From Hahella sp. KA22 (GTDB lineage: Bacteria; Pseudomonadota; Gammaproteobacteria; Pseudomonadales; Oleiphilaceae), in assembly GCF_004135205.1 (NCBI RefSeq), contig NZ_CP035490.1:3117501-3181500 (forward strand): 64,000 nucleotides of DNA, read 5' to 3'. The translations under genes were made by a program, and so were the position numbers. Positions 46,158 to 54,816 of the stretch are shown piece after piece. Below the pieces are notes generated by a model. That model saw nothing but the letters and a program-made list of their open reading frames with translations, did not search any database and had not been told where the DNA came from. Position 1 is the first letter of the stretch. Each line of letters starts with the position of its first letter.

Positions 46158-46478
46158 TTACAGGCAGTTATTCGGCTTGGGGAGGCCAGCGATTTTGCAT
46201 GCAATTTTGGCTGGGCCGCCAGGAAACAGCTGCATCAGATATATGCTGTTGCCTTTATCCTGACCCAATTTGACTCCCGTGGTTTTAACCAGAACGCGAT
46301 TGACCGGAGAGAGGCCAAACTCGTCATAAAACTTCCGCACCAGATCTATGATTTCCCAATGCTCAGGAGTCAGAACGATGTTCTCGTGCGCGGCGATTTC
46401 TTCCGCGATTGTGGGGCTCCAGTCATTCAGGTTGACCAGAAAGCCGTCTTTATCCAGGGGGAGATCCTGTAACGTCAT
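46158..46478 (-). CDS. tusE: sulfur relay protein TusE (DsrC family)
   Basis: TusE accepts persulfide sulfur from TusBCD and passes it to MnmA for 2-thiouridine synthesis at the wobble base of tRNA. The 106-residue protein has the DsrC pattern LDKDGFLVNLNDWSP, LTPEHWEIIDLVRKFYDEF and the C-terminal arm KPNNCL. The reactive Cys is penultimate (C105). The upstream Cys of dissimilatory DsrC proteins is also visible in KIACKIAGLPK. The ATG at 46478 is chosen by homology. tusB lies upstream, 34 bases away. Confidence 0.94.
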   Translation of the reverse strand: MTLQDLPLDKDGFLVNLNDWSPTIAEEIAAHENIVLTPEHWEIIDLVRKFYDEFGLSPVNRVLVKTTGVKLGQDKGNSIYLMQLFPGGPAKIACKIAGLPKPNNCL

Positions 46479-46512
46479 GGGATAGCTTCCGCGTATAGTC
46501 TGCGATATGGCT

Positions 46513-46809
46513 TTAGAACCAGGAAACACTGCGAGGGTGGCGCTCGGTCAGCTCGACGAACTGCGCGTAGTCAGCTATTGCAATGGCGTCTGCGGCGGCG
46601 ATGCCCCGCGCCATCAGATCTTCCTTTAGAGCGTAGACTTTGACGCCTGCATCAAGCAGTCCCTGTATCAGTGCGTTCTCTCTATGTTCCTTGGCCCATA
46701 TTACGCCGTCCTCAATTAAAAGCAGACTGTCATCAGGGCCAATCAATTCGGCGCAGGTTTTAAGCAGTTCGCGATGGCGAATGCCTTTATTGAATATATG
46801 TAACACCAT
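46513..46809 (-). CDS. tusB: sulfur relay protein TusB (DsrH family)
   Basis: TusB is part of the TusBCD heterohexamer. The 98-residue protein shows the DsrH pattern DSLLLIEDGVIWA and ends in SVSWF, as TusB proteins do (a Trp near the end). It lies between tusC and tusE in the conserved order DCBE. There is a 42-base gap after tusC. The ribosome binding site is weak. Confidence 0.92.
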   Translation of the reverse strand: MVLHIFNKGIRHRELLKTCAELIGPDDSLLLIEDGVIWAKEHRENALIQGLLDAGVKVYALKEDLMARGIAAADAIAIADYAQFVELTERHPRSVSWF

Positions 46810-46851
46810 GGCGTGTGAGTATTGCTGAAATAGTGAGTTAAAGAAGTTGAT

Positions 46852-47223
46852 TCAAAAGCTGAAGATATGATCCGCCGTCGCCATTTTTTCCTTAATGGCG
46901 TCGATCTCCAGAGGCTCAACAGGCATGCTCAGATCGTCCGTGCTGAGGGCGAACTTATCTAATGCCTCAATGGAGACAAATATCTTTTCTACGCCGTAAA
47001 TCGGCAAAGCTTTGAATCCTTTGGCGTGATTTTTCATGGCGATGGGAGCAGGATCGATATTCTTCGACAATTGGAAAACGCCTTCCTCCAGAAAGATGAC
47101 TTCCACATCCTGATCGAAAACCGCCGCCGCCAGCACTGCGTCCAGGCTTTCCGCCCCGTAGGCGTCGCCGAATGGGGGACGGGTGATCAGATATAACAAA
47201 CGTTTTTTGCTTGTCTCGCTCAC
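46852..47223 (-). CDS. tusC: sulfur relay protein TusC (DsrF family)
   Basis: This is the third subunit of the TusBCD complex, about 123 residues. It starts at a GTG one base after the tusD stop, with GGAG upstream inside tusD. Motifs include LITRPPFGDAYGAESLDAVLAAAVFDQDVEVIFLEEGVF and the C-terminal ALSTDDLSMPVEPLE. The frame is open upstream in a non-homologous region overlapping tusD, so the GTG is the better start. It acts in the cytoplasm in sulfur transfer to tRNA. Confidence 0.92.
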   Translation of the reverse strand: MSETSKKRLLYLITRPPFGDAYGAESLDAVLAAAVFDQDVEVIFLEEGVFQLSKNIDPAPIAMKNHAKGFKALPIYGVEKIFVSIEALDKFALSTDDLSMPVEPLEIDAIKEKMATADHIFSF

Positions 47224-47224
47224 G

Positions 47225-47620
47225 TTAGCCTGCTCCAAATGTGATGACGCGGTCGGAATACAGGGCGGCGTCCACAAGCTGTCCGAGCCCGGACAGCTCA
47301 AACTCGCTTTGTAGTGAGTCGCCGCTGCGCTGATAGCGTTCAGCTTCAGATGGGGTGATGACGCCGCGTTTAACGCTGGCGCCAATACAGGCGACCAGAT
47401 CGAGATCATGCTCTCGTTTGAGGGTCGCCCACTCGGCGGGAAGATAGGCGTCGTCCTGTGGCGCAATGCTGAGGGAGGACGCGTTCAGTACGCCGTCATG
47501 GTAAAAAAAGATGCGGTAAATGCTATGGCCTCTGGCCAGAACCGCTTTGGCGAACTGGCAGGCGGAGTAGGGCGCCTGTGACGAAAAGGGGGCGCCGTAA
47601 ACGACAATGGTGTATTTCAT
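47225..47620 (-). CDS. tusD: sulfur relay protein TusD (DsrE family)
   Basis: TusD accepts persulfide sulfur from TusA and IscS. The 131-residue protein has the DsrE fold motif HSIYRIFFYHDGV and the active Cys at C78 in DLVACIGASVKRGV. It is first in the tusD-C-B-E-ybiB order. A terminator of the upstream yccA gene lies just before it, so the operon should have its own promoter. Confidence 0.95.
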   Translation of the reverse strand: MKYTIVVYGAPFSSQAPYSACQFAKAVLARGHSIYRIFFYHDGVLNASSLSIAPQDDAYLPAEWATLKREHDLDLVACIGASVKRGVITPSEAERYQRSGDSLQSEFELSGLGQLVDAALYSDRVITFGAG

Positions 47621-47631
47621 GACAAATAAAA

Positions 47632-47652
47632 AAGCCCGGTTAGACCGGGCTT
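47632..47652 (-). terminator. terminator of yccA
   Basis: A nine-base stem (AAGCCCGGT/ACCGGGCTT) with a three-base loop is followed on the minus strand by TTTTTTATTTG, immediately after the yccA stop. Confidence 0.85.
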
Positions 47653-47671
47653 ATGTTAAACCTATTTAGGA

Positions 47672-48367
47672 TCAATCGTCACCGCCGAACGCTAGGATCA
47701 GGTTCAGCAGGCTGATAAACAGGTTGTAGATGGACGCGTACAGAGATACCGCCGCCAGGATGTAGTTGGTCTCACCGCCATGAACGATGGCGCTGGTCTG
47801 ATACAGAATCCCTGCGGACGCGAACAGTACGATTGCGCCTGAGATCGCCAGAGAGAACGCGCTGCTCTGGATGAAGAAGCTCATGATGATGCAGCCGACG
47901 ATGACCCAGAAGCCTGCAACTAGGAAACCAGCCAGGAAGCTGAAGTCTTTCTTGCTGATCAGGGCGTAAGCGGACAGACCAAAGAATACGAATGCGGTCA
48001 GACCCAATGCGCTGGTTACCGCCTGTGCGGCTCCGCCTGCGATCAACTGGCCAACGATCGGACCAATTGTCAGACCCAACAGGCCGGTAAATGCGAACGC
48101 CAGCACCAGGCCCCATACGCTGTTAGCGACTCGTTGAATCACAAAGCTGATCGCCAGGGCGCCGAAGAACGCGCCGTAGTGCATGATTGCGTTGAAAGGC
48201 ATGCTTGATGACAAGAATGCAGTGAAAGCGGAAAAGGCCAGGGTCATGCCCAGTAGCCAGTAAGTGTTTTTCAGAACGTTAGCGGCGGTGGACGAATCCA
48301 CTGCTGTTCCGTAGCCTTGCCTAAAGTCGGCGACGGCTGATTGATTGTTAAAGCGTCTGTTATCCAT
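47672..48367 (-). CDS. yccA: Bax inhibitor-1 / YccA family membrane protein
   Basis: This 231-residue inner-membrane protein has seven hydrophobic segments. YccA/BI-1 motifs are NTYWLLGMTLAFSA near residue 35 and the C-terminal SLYASIYNLFISLLNLILAF with an acidic tail (GGDD). E. coli YccA modulates the FtsH protease, and BI-1 proteins are pH-dependent calcium leak channels. GGAG precedes the ATG by six bases. It sits between tRNA-Ser and the tus operon, as in Pseudomonas from memory. Confidence 0.93.
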   Translation of the reverse strand: MDNRRFNNQSAVADFRQGYGTAVDSSTAANVLKNTYWLLGMTLAFSAFTAFLSSSMPFNAIMHYGAFFGALAISFVIQRVANSVWGLVLAFAFTGLLGLTIGPIVGQLIAGGAAQAVTSALGLTAFVFFGLSAYALISKKDFSFLAGFLVAGFWVIVGCIIMSFFIQSSAFSLAISGAIVLFASAGILYQTSAIVHGGETNYILAAVSLYASIYNLFISLLNLILAFGGDD

Positions 48368-48648
48368 GAACGTCTCCAGTTAAAAAGCTATTGGGTTCTA
48401 TATTAGTGACGGAAAGGGAAATTTCAATCTTTGTTGTAGCCAAAGAAGATAAATTATTCGTTACAGAAAGCCTTGTGAGTCGGGGTTTTCAGGTAAAAGT
48501 TCAGTATACGTGTTGATACGAAAGAATTTGTCCGACGGATTAAGTGAAAGGTTAGACTTTGAGTAAAACGAAGAAGTAGCCAAGAGATAGGAGTGAAGAG
48601 TCGGTGAATATTTGCTTTCGATCCTCTCCGCAAGGGCGGAGAAAGAAG

Positions 48649-48739
48649 TGGCGGTGAGCCAGGGATTCGAACCCCGGGTAGGCTATTAACCTACGGCGGT
48701 TTTCAAGACCGCTGCTTTCAACCACTCAGCCAGCTCACC
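48649..48739 (-). tRNA. serT: tRNA-Ser (anticodon UGA)
   Basis: On the minus strand the acceptor stem GGTGAGC pairs with GCTCACC, and CCA is encoded at 48649-48651. The anticodon arm GCGGT-CTTGAAA-ACCGC places TGA in the loop. The long variable arm (GTAGG/CCTAC) and the T-arm GGTTCGAATCCC are typical of serine tRNA. The length is 91 bases including CCA. Confidence 0.95.
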
Positions 48740-49325
48740 GTTAAGAGTGTCTGTGTGACACGAGCCGTGCATAATACTCAAAATTTTTTGGGTGTCAACA
48801 GGTTTGAAGAATGCGCCCTAACAAAGTTCTTCAGTGACTAACATTTAAGCATAAATAAGGCCCTGCCTGTTTAGTTGTGGCTGAAGAATGCGCTGAGAGA
48901 TGATTTCAATCCTCGCCCGGGTCGTACAGCTTGAAGTGATATTTAACCAATGAGCGGTTAATGGTTCCTAGTCCACGCTGTCGCCCAAACGTACAGCGCC
49001 TGTCATTTTTGGCCCGCCGTAGACCTCGGGCGAACCTGGGTCGGCTGTTTTTCAGTTGAGTGCGTTGGATAAGAAAGCCGTCATAACGATTGTTGCGGTA
49101 AATCCAGCGCCAATGGAAGCCTCGCCTAAGATCGCTGCGAAAGGCGCTGACCCATGGCTGGCGTCTGCCGAAAAAGACTTTCTCTTTAGGGTACTTTCTG
49201 GGCTTACGGATAGTGACTTCTCCTTTATTTACTTTTTACAGTTATTGCAGCCCCGCATACTGTCTTCAAGTCTGTAATCTGCTATCTTTCCTGCCCTTGT
49301 TTTATTCCGCGAAAGTACAGAGTCC
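48740..49325. other. 586-base region without a supported gene, before trpS
   Basis: The region contains no convincing coding sequence. A frame beginning with TTG near 49056 (about 73 codons) has no ribosome binding site and no recognisable product. The sequence is mixed in GC content and holds no obvious hairpin or repeat. The trpS promoter should lie in its last 100 bases but was not identified. Confidence 0.5.
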
Positions 49326-50336
49326 ATGAGCAAGCAGATTGTATTAACGGGTATCACCACTACCGGCATTCCTCACTTGGGTAACTATGCGGGCGCTATT
49401 CGTCCCGCTATTGAAGCCAGTAAGCAGGACGGGGTGCAGTCTTATTTCTTCCTGGCGGATTATCACGCCTTGATCAAGTGCCACGAGCCAGAGCGCGTCA
49501 GGGAATCCACCAAAGCCATCGCGGCGACTTGGCTTGCTTGCGGTCTGGACCCGGAAAAAGTGACGTTCTACCGTCAATCCGACATTCCGGAAATTCTTGA
49601 GCTGAACTGGCTGCTGACCAGCGTGACGGCGAAAGGTCTGATGAACCGCGCTCACGCTTATAAAGCCGCAGTGCAGGAGAATATTGAGAAAGGCGACGCC
49701 GATCCAGACAAAGGCGTGACCATGGGCCTGTTCAGCTATCCGGTGCTGATGTCGGCGGACATTCTGATGTTCAATGCCCACAAGGTGCCTGTCGGTAAGG
49801 ATCAGGTGCAGCATCTGGAAATGTGTCGTGACATCGCGGCGCGCTTCAACCATATCTTTGGCGAAACCTTTGTGTTGCCGGAAGTGGTGGTCAGTGAGGA
49901 GTCCATGGTGTTGCCTGGTCTGGACGGGCGCAAAATGAGCAAGAGCTACAACAACACCATTCCTCTGTTTGAGCCGGAAAAGAAATTCAGAAAGCTGATC
50001 AACAAAATCGTCACCAACTCTCTGGAGCCAGGTGAACCGAAAGAGACCGACGGCTGCAGCCTGTTTGCGATCTACTCCGCGTTCGCCAAACCGGAAGAAG
50101 TGGCGAATATGCGCAAGCAATACGCGGAAGGCATCGGTTGGGGTGAAACCAAGAAGCAGTTGTTCGAATACCTGAACGAGATCCTGGCCGACAAGCGTGA
50201 ACGCTACAACGAACTGATGCAGGACCCCGCCTATATTGAAGCCACATTGCAGCAAGGCGCGGAAAAGGCCAGAGAAAAGGCGGCGGTATTGCTGGCCAAG
50301 GCCAAACAGGCGGTTGGCATCGGGCCTATTCGATAG
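49326..50336 (+). CDS. trpS: tryptophanyl-tRNA synthetase
   Basis: This is a class I aminoacyl-tRNA synthetase charging tRNA-Trp. The 336-residue length matches bacterial TrpS. The HIGH-like motif is GIPHLGN near residues 14-20, and the KMSKS loop is [10 protein letters not shown] near residue 201. The frame starts at ATG 49326 with AGAG upstream. It is followed 34 bases later by the oxidoreductase gene, which may be co-transcribed. Confidence 0.96.
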   Translation: MSKQIVLTGITTTGIPHLGNYAGAIRPAIEASKQDGVQSYFFLADYHALIKCHEPERVRESTKAIAATWLACGLDPEKVTFYRQSDIPEILELNWLLTSVTAKGLMNRAHAYKAAVQENIEKGDADPDKGVTMGLFSYPVLMSADILMFNAHKVPVGKDQVQHLEMCRDIAARFNHIFGETFVLPEVVVSEESMVLPGLDGRKMSKSYNNTIPLFEPEKKFRKLINKIVTNSLEPGEPKETDGCSLFAIYSAFAKPEEVANMRKQYAEGIGWGETKKQLFEYLNEILADKRERYNELMQDPAYIEATLQQGAEKAREKAAVLLAKAKQAVGIGPIR

Positions 50337-50370
50337 TTGTTTGACTCGACAGGCGAATGGAGACTGGAAG

Positions 50371-51363
50371 ATGCGGACATTTAATTGGGGCGTTATAGCG
50401 CCAGGACGCATCGCCCAGCGCTTCGCCGCCTGCTTTTCCGCTATTGACGGCGCCAGAGTGCTGGCGGTCGCCAGCTCGAATCAGGAGCGCGGCGAAGCTT
50501 TCGCCCAACGCTTTGGCTGCGAACGGGTTTACGGGGATTACGCTGAACTCGCCCGTGACCCGGACATCGACGCCATCTATATCGCTAATCCCCATCGTTT
50601 TCATTTAGAAACTGCGCTGCTGTGCATTGAGGCCGGCAAACCGGTGCTGTGTGAAAAACCGCTGACCGTTTCCGCTGCGCAGGCGCGCGCATTGATGGAC
50701 GCCGCGTCTTGTCGCCAGGTTTTCCTGATGGAGGCGCTCTGGACGCGCTTCATACCTGTCTGGCGTCAGGTCAAACAATGGCTGGATGCCGGGGCGATAG
50801 GCGATGTGGTGCTGATGGACTCCCGTTTCGGCTACAAAGCGGAAAGGGCGCCGGGAGATCGTCTGTTTGAATTGAACCTCGCCGGCGGCTCACTGCTTGA
50901 TATCGGTATCTATAACCTTTCTATGTCCCAGTTTGTCATGGGACGTGATCCTGACTCTTTTGTATGCGACGGCGTGGTGGGCGAATCCGGCGTGGACGAA
51001 CGGGTTTCCGCTATTCTCAATTATGGCGGCCCGGCCAGCCAGTTCACCTGTAACCTGCTATCCAGCACGGACAACCGTTTCCTGATCTACGGCTCCAAAG
51101 GACGCATAGAAGCGCCCGCTGATTTTTGGGAAGCGTCGACCGTGACGCTGACTACAGATGATGGCGTATCTGAGACCTTTGAGGGGCCGCTGTTGGCGAA
51201 CGGGTTTGAGTATCAGGTCATGCATGCGATGGAGCGCATTCGCGCTGGCGAATTGCAGAGCGACGTAATTCCCTGGCGTGATACTCTCGCCACCCAGACA
51301 CTAATGGACGCCATGCTTGAGCGCCTGGGCGTGGTCTATCCTTTTCTCTCCGAGCGGCAATAA
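50371..51363 (+). CDS. Gfo/Idh/MocA-family oxidoreductase
   Basis: This 330-residue NAD(P)-dependent dehydrogenase of the Gfo/Idh/MocA family has a Rossmann N-terminus (NWGVIAPGRIAQRFAACF), the signature CEKPLTVS near residue 95, and the substrate-domain motif LAGGSLLDIGIYN near residue 172. It resembles trans-1,2-dihydrobenzenediol dehydrogenase-type members. The motif EALWTRF in that group is present as LMEALWTRFIP. The natural substrate is unknown. The ATG at 50371 has GGAG upstream. The frame is open further upstream inside trpS but is not supported. Confidence 0.85.
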   Translation: MRTFNWGVIAPGRIAQRFAACFSAIDGARVLAVASSNQERGEAFAQRFGCERVYGDYAELARDPDIDAIYIANPHRFHLETALLCIEAGKPVLCEKPLTVSAAQARALMDAASCRQVFLMEALWTRFIPVWRQVKQWLDAGAIGDVVLMDSRFGYKAERAPGDRLFELNLAGGSLLDIGIYNLSMSQFVMGRDPDSFVCDGVVGESGVDERVSAILNYGGPASQFTCNLLSSTDNRFLIYGSKGRIEAPADFWEASTVTLTTDDGVSETFEGPLLANGFEYQVMHAMERIRAGELQSDVIPWRDTLATQTLMDAMLERLGVVYPFLSERQ

Positions 51364-51546
51364 GCGCCAGCGACTAAACTTTCCTGCAATACCTTTTACT
51401 GATCAAATAGTTTGCGCCTGTTGCGACGGCTGGATTATTGGTAGTTGGAATGATAGAAAGTCCATTTTCGATAGCCTGCAATCATGATGAACAGATTATG
51501 TTCTGGCTGCCGCTGTCGGCGTTTATGAATGCTAAGGAACTAATGC

Positions 51547-53103
51547 GTGCTGAAGGATATTAACGCCCATTTCAAACCGAAGGACTTCTGGCTGGCGACC
51601 CTGATCATGTTGGGCGCTATGTTGGCGTCACTGGTGATTACTCAAGTACTGGCGCACCCCAATGTATTGCTGGTGCTTTTTCTTGGAGTGCTCGTCGCGG
51701 GCCTTAAAACCAGTGTCTGGCCCGCCTTGTGGAGCGCGCTGCTGGGGTTTTTCGCTTACAACTACTTCTTTACCCACCCTCACTACACTCTGAAGGTCAC
51801 TCATTTAGAGGACCTGTTAACGATTATCTTCTTTCTGTTGTTATCTACCATCAGTGGCAATCTCGCCGTGCGCTTAAAAGAGCAGGTTTCCGCGATTCGC
51901 GACAGCAAGCGGGAAGTGGAGGATCTGTTGTCCCTGAGCAGCAAGCTGAGTCTGGCGCCGGATCGCGCATCCATCATGCAGGTAGCGCTCAAAGAAATGT
52001 CCAAGCTTGTTAGCGCGCCAGTGCTGGCGTTTGAAAAAGGACAGGGTGAGCCTGGCGGCGCGGCGGATGCGCGTGGAGAACCTTTTTCTTTGCCCCCGCC
52101 TGAGTTGGAACTCGCCAGACGCATATGGGAGCAGTCAGGCCCGGATTCCACGGGCGCGCTGACTTCTCCTGAGCAGCCATCCCAATATAAGTGGCTGCCG
52201 GTGCGTTCGGAAATGGGAGTGCTTTGTCTGTTGGGCGTTCCAGATGTGGCATACAAAGCGTTGGATTGGGAAACCCACAGTCGCATCAGCAATCTGACGC
52301 AGCAACTGAAGCTGTCTCTGCTCAGGACCAAACTCAATGAGGAACTGGAGGAAGTGCGCTTTCAGGCTGAGACCGAGCGTCTGCGCGCGGCGTTGCTCTC
52401 ATCTGTTTCCCATGACTTGAAAACGCCCTTGGCGGCGATGATCGGCGCGGCCGGTAGTCTGCTGCAATATCACGATCGCCTGTCCGACGAGGATCGCAGG
52501 GAACTGATGGAAACCACCTTGCAGGAAGCGGAGCGTTTGGACCGCTATATCCAGAATCTACTGGATATGACCCGTCTGGGATACGGCGCCTTGAAGTTGC
52601 ACCGGGACTGGACCTCGCTGCACGATATTGTCGGCGCCGCAGTAAAAAGACTGGTGAATGAACTTAAGCCTTTAAAGGTCAATATTGAACTGGCTGCGGA
52701 CATTCCTCTGCTGTACGTGCATGCCGCCCTGCTGGAGCAGGCGCTGATCAATATTCTGGAGAACGCCGCCAAGTTTTCGCCGGAAGGCGGCCGTATCGAC
52801 ATTCTGGCCAGAGTGGAGAATACAAGTCTGATCATTGATGTGGTTGATCAAGGGCCAGGGATTCCGCCGGAAGAGCGGGAGCAGGTGTTCAATATGTTCT
52901 ATTCCGTCACCAAAGGCGACCGCAAGCCCAGTACCGGGCTGGGGCTGGCCATTTGTCACGGCATGATTGGCGCCCATGGCGGTTCGGTGGCGGCGTTGGA
53001 TGGTAAAGACGGACGTGGCGCGGATATTCGCATCGTCTTGCCAGTAGATCCGTTGCCGGAATCAGATTTGGATGGCGATTCAGCGGAGAGCGAAGCGGAG
53101 TAG
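51547..53103 (+). CDS. KdpD-like sensor histidine kinase (truncated form)
   Basis: The 518-residue protein corresponds to the C-terminal half of KdpD. It has four membrane segments in a DUF4118-type module (residues 15-105, with FFTHPHYTLKV), a GAF-like region (115-255), and a HisKA domain with the phospho-acceptor His in SSVSHDLKTPLAAM near residue 288. An HATPase domain follows (N box ENAAKFSP, G1 DQGPGIPP, G2 TGLGLAIC). The N-terminal KdpD/Usp domains are absent, and no response regulator gene adjoins it. GTG is used as start, with AAGGA upstream. It is convergent with a K+ transporter gene, 22 bases away. Confidence 0.87.
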   Translation: MLKDINAHFKPKDFWLATLIMLGAMLASLVITQVLAHPNVLLVLFLGVLVAGLKTSVWPALWSALLGFFAYNYFFTHPHYTLKVTHLEDLLTIIFFLLLSTISGNLAVRLKEQVSAIRDSKREVEDLLSLSSKLSLAPDRASIMQVALKEMSKLVSAPVLAFEKGQGEPGGAADARGEPFSLPPPELELARRIWEQSGPDSTGALTSPEQPSQYKWLPVRSEMGVLCLLGVPDVAYKALDWETHSRISNLTQQLKLSLLRTKLNEELEEVRFQAETERLRAALLSSVSHDLKTPLAAMIGAAGSLLQYHDRLSDEDRRELMETTLQEAERLDRYIQNLLDMTRLGYGALKLHRDWTSLHDIVGAAVKRLVNELKPLKVNIELAADIPLLYVHAALLEQALINILENAAKFSPEGGRIDILARVENTSLIIDVVDQGPGIPPEEREQVFNMFYSVTKGDRKPSTGLGLAICHGMIGAHGGSVAALDGKDGRGADIRIVLPVDPLPESDLDGDSAESEAE

Positions 53104-53125
53104 GATTTTTATCTTCTATCCCAGT

Positions 53126-54688
53126 CTATCTGCGCCAGAAATGGGGCAGGAAGATGGCCAGAAGCGTGAAATATTCCAGACGCCCCAGGATCATGCCGAA
53201 GGACAGCACCCAGGTGCCCGTGTCGCTGACTGGGGCGAAGTTGCTGCCCAGTTCCGCAAACGCCGGGCCCAGCACATTGAGGCAGGCTGCTACGGCGGTG
53301 AAAGAAGACCAGAATTCCAATCCCGTCGCCATCAGCGCCAAAGTCAGTATCAATGTGCTGCCAGCGGCGAAGCTCATGAACGCGGCCGTCGCGCTGGTGA
53401 CGTCGGACCCGACGGAGCGCCCCTGATATTTCATGACGAATACGCCGCGAGGATGTACGATCCGCTTGAGTTCAAGGTTGATGGATTTGATGGAAATGAT
53501 GTTGCGAATGATCTTGTTGCCCCCGGCGGTGGAGCCTGCGCAGCCTCCCAGGTATCCGGCGAAGACCAGCAGCATGGCGGTGGCTTCCGGCCAGTCTGTG
53601 AAGCTGGCGGCGCCGAAGCCGGTGCTGGTGATGAAGGAAACCAGATGGAAGGCTGAGTCGCTGAGTGCGGTGAAGGGGTCGTGATACTTCTGCGCTTTCA
53701 GCAGCATGATGCACAAGAGTAATGACAGGCCCGCCACAATCAGCAGGAACGTGCGGGTTTCTTCGTCTTTAAGGTACACAAAGGGGTTGCGGGCGCGAAA
53801 CACCTTGAAGTGCAAGGCGAAGCTGATAGCGCCAAGCAGCATGAAGACATCGGAAACCGCCAGGATCAGATGGCTTTGGAAGTAGCCCATACTGGCGTCA
53901 TGAGTGGAGAATCCGCCAGTAGAAACGGTAGTGAAGCTGTGCGCGACCGCGTCGTAAAAACTCATGCCGGCGGCGAAATAGGCGAGCGTGCACAACACGG
54001 TAATGGCGATATACACGATCCAGAGATAGTGCGCTGTATTGGCGACGCGAGGTGATAGCTTATCGTCTTTGACCGGTCCGGGGGTTTCCGCCTTTAACAG
54101 TTTCATACCGCCCACGTTCAACATGGGCAATACCGCCACCACGAATATCACCACTCCCAGGCCTCCCAACCATTGCAGGAATTGTCGATACAGCAGGAAA
54201 GTTTTGGGTAAGTCGTCCAGTCCGCTCAGCACGGTCGCGCCGGTTGTGGTCAGGGCGCTGATGGATTCAAAAACGCCATCGGTGAAGCTGACGCCTGTGA
54301 CCATAATAATAGGGATCGCTCCCAGCACGCCGCTGCACATCCAGGTGAGACTGGCGAACAGCAATGAGTCACGGTAGCCAATTTTGGTGAGATCGGATTT
54401 GCGATAGCGGGACCAGAATAAATAGGACGCCGCCAGCATCGCCACCGCAGGAGCCATAAAGGCCTGCTGTACGTTGTCGCGAAACAACGCCACGGACAGC
54501 GCGCCGAAAATTAATTGCACGCCTCCCATCAATGCGACCGGGAAGGTTAGTAGGTAGAGAGTGGCTCGTCTGTTGATCACGCTGCGGCGAAACTGTCTGA
54601 AATAGCTTGGAAACCAAGTATTAAAGTTTATCAAGGCGCGGATTACCAGACCGTAAAAATTCCGTAAAAAAAGCCGGTTAGGGCCCAT
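53126..54688 (-). CDS. TrkH/KtrB-family potassium transporter subunit
   Basis: This 520-residue inner-membrane protein has the four selectivity-filter P-loops of the TrkH/KtrB/HKT superfamily: TTTGATVL near residue 148, TTVSTGGFS near 255, ITSTGFGAA near 355, and LNVLGPAF near 470. The pore Gly residues are all present. It works with a cytosolic TrkA/KtrA regulator, which is not in this window. The ATG at 54688 has no ribosome binding site, and the first 35 residues exceed the usual TrkH start, so a later start such as the GTG near 54580 is possible. It lies opposite a KdpD-like kinase, which suggests linked K+ control. Confidence 0.88.
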   Translation of the reverse strand: MGPNRLFLRNFYGLVIRALINFNTWFPSYFRQFRRSVINRRATLYLLTFPVALMGGVQLIFGALSVALFRDNVQQAFMAPAVAMLAASYLFWSRYRKSDLTKIGYRDSLLFASLTWMCSGVLGAIPIIMVTGVSFTDGVFESISALTTTGATVLSGLDDLPKTFLLYRQFLQWLGGLGVVIFVVAVLPMLNVGGMKLLKAETPGPVKDDKLSPRVANTAHYLWIVYIAITVLCTLAYFAAGMSFYDAVAHSFTTVSTGGFSTHDASMGYFQSHLILAVSDVFMLLGAISFALHFKVFRARNPFVYLKDEETRTFLLIVAGLSLLLCIMLLKAQKYHDPFTALSDSAFHLVSFITSTGFGAASFTDWPEATAMLLVFAGYLGGCAGSTAGGNKIIRNIISIKSINLELKRIVHPRGVFVMKYQGRSVGSDVTSATAAFMSFAAGSTLILTLALMATGLEFWSSFTAVAACLNVLGPAFAELGSNFAPVSDTGTWVLSFGMILGRLEYFTLLAIFLPHFWRR

Positions 54689-54816
54689 GCAGGCGGGCCG
54701 CTGATGGAAATTGTCATTCGAACATTAAATAATCGACGAAGACGTTTAGGTGAAAGCGTTCTCCTGAAGTGGGCGGTAGGCGGACGATGTGGCGACAAGG
54801 AAACAATAGGGAGTTT

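Noticed and set aside
49056-49277. Possible TTG-started small gene before trpS
   Set aside because: There is no ribosome binding site, and the composition changes along the frame. It is kept only as a remark on the gene-free region.
49344-50411. Minus-strand frame of about 355 codons opposite trpS
   Set aside because: It is antisense to an unmistakable trpS and has no ribosome binding site or family resemblance.
51492-51536. Short 14-codon Cys/Arg-rich frame upstream of the KdpD-like gene
   Set aside because: It is very short and has no ribosome binding site of its own. A leader peptide cannot be supported.
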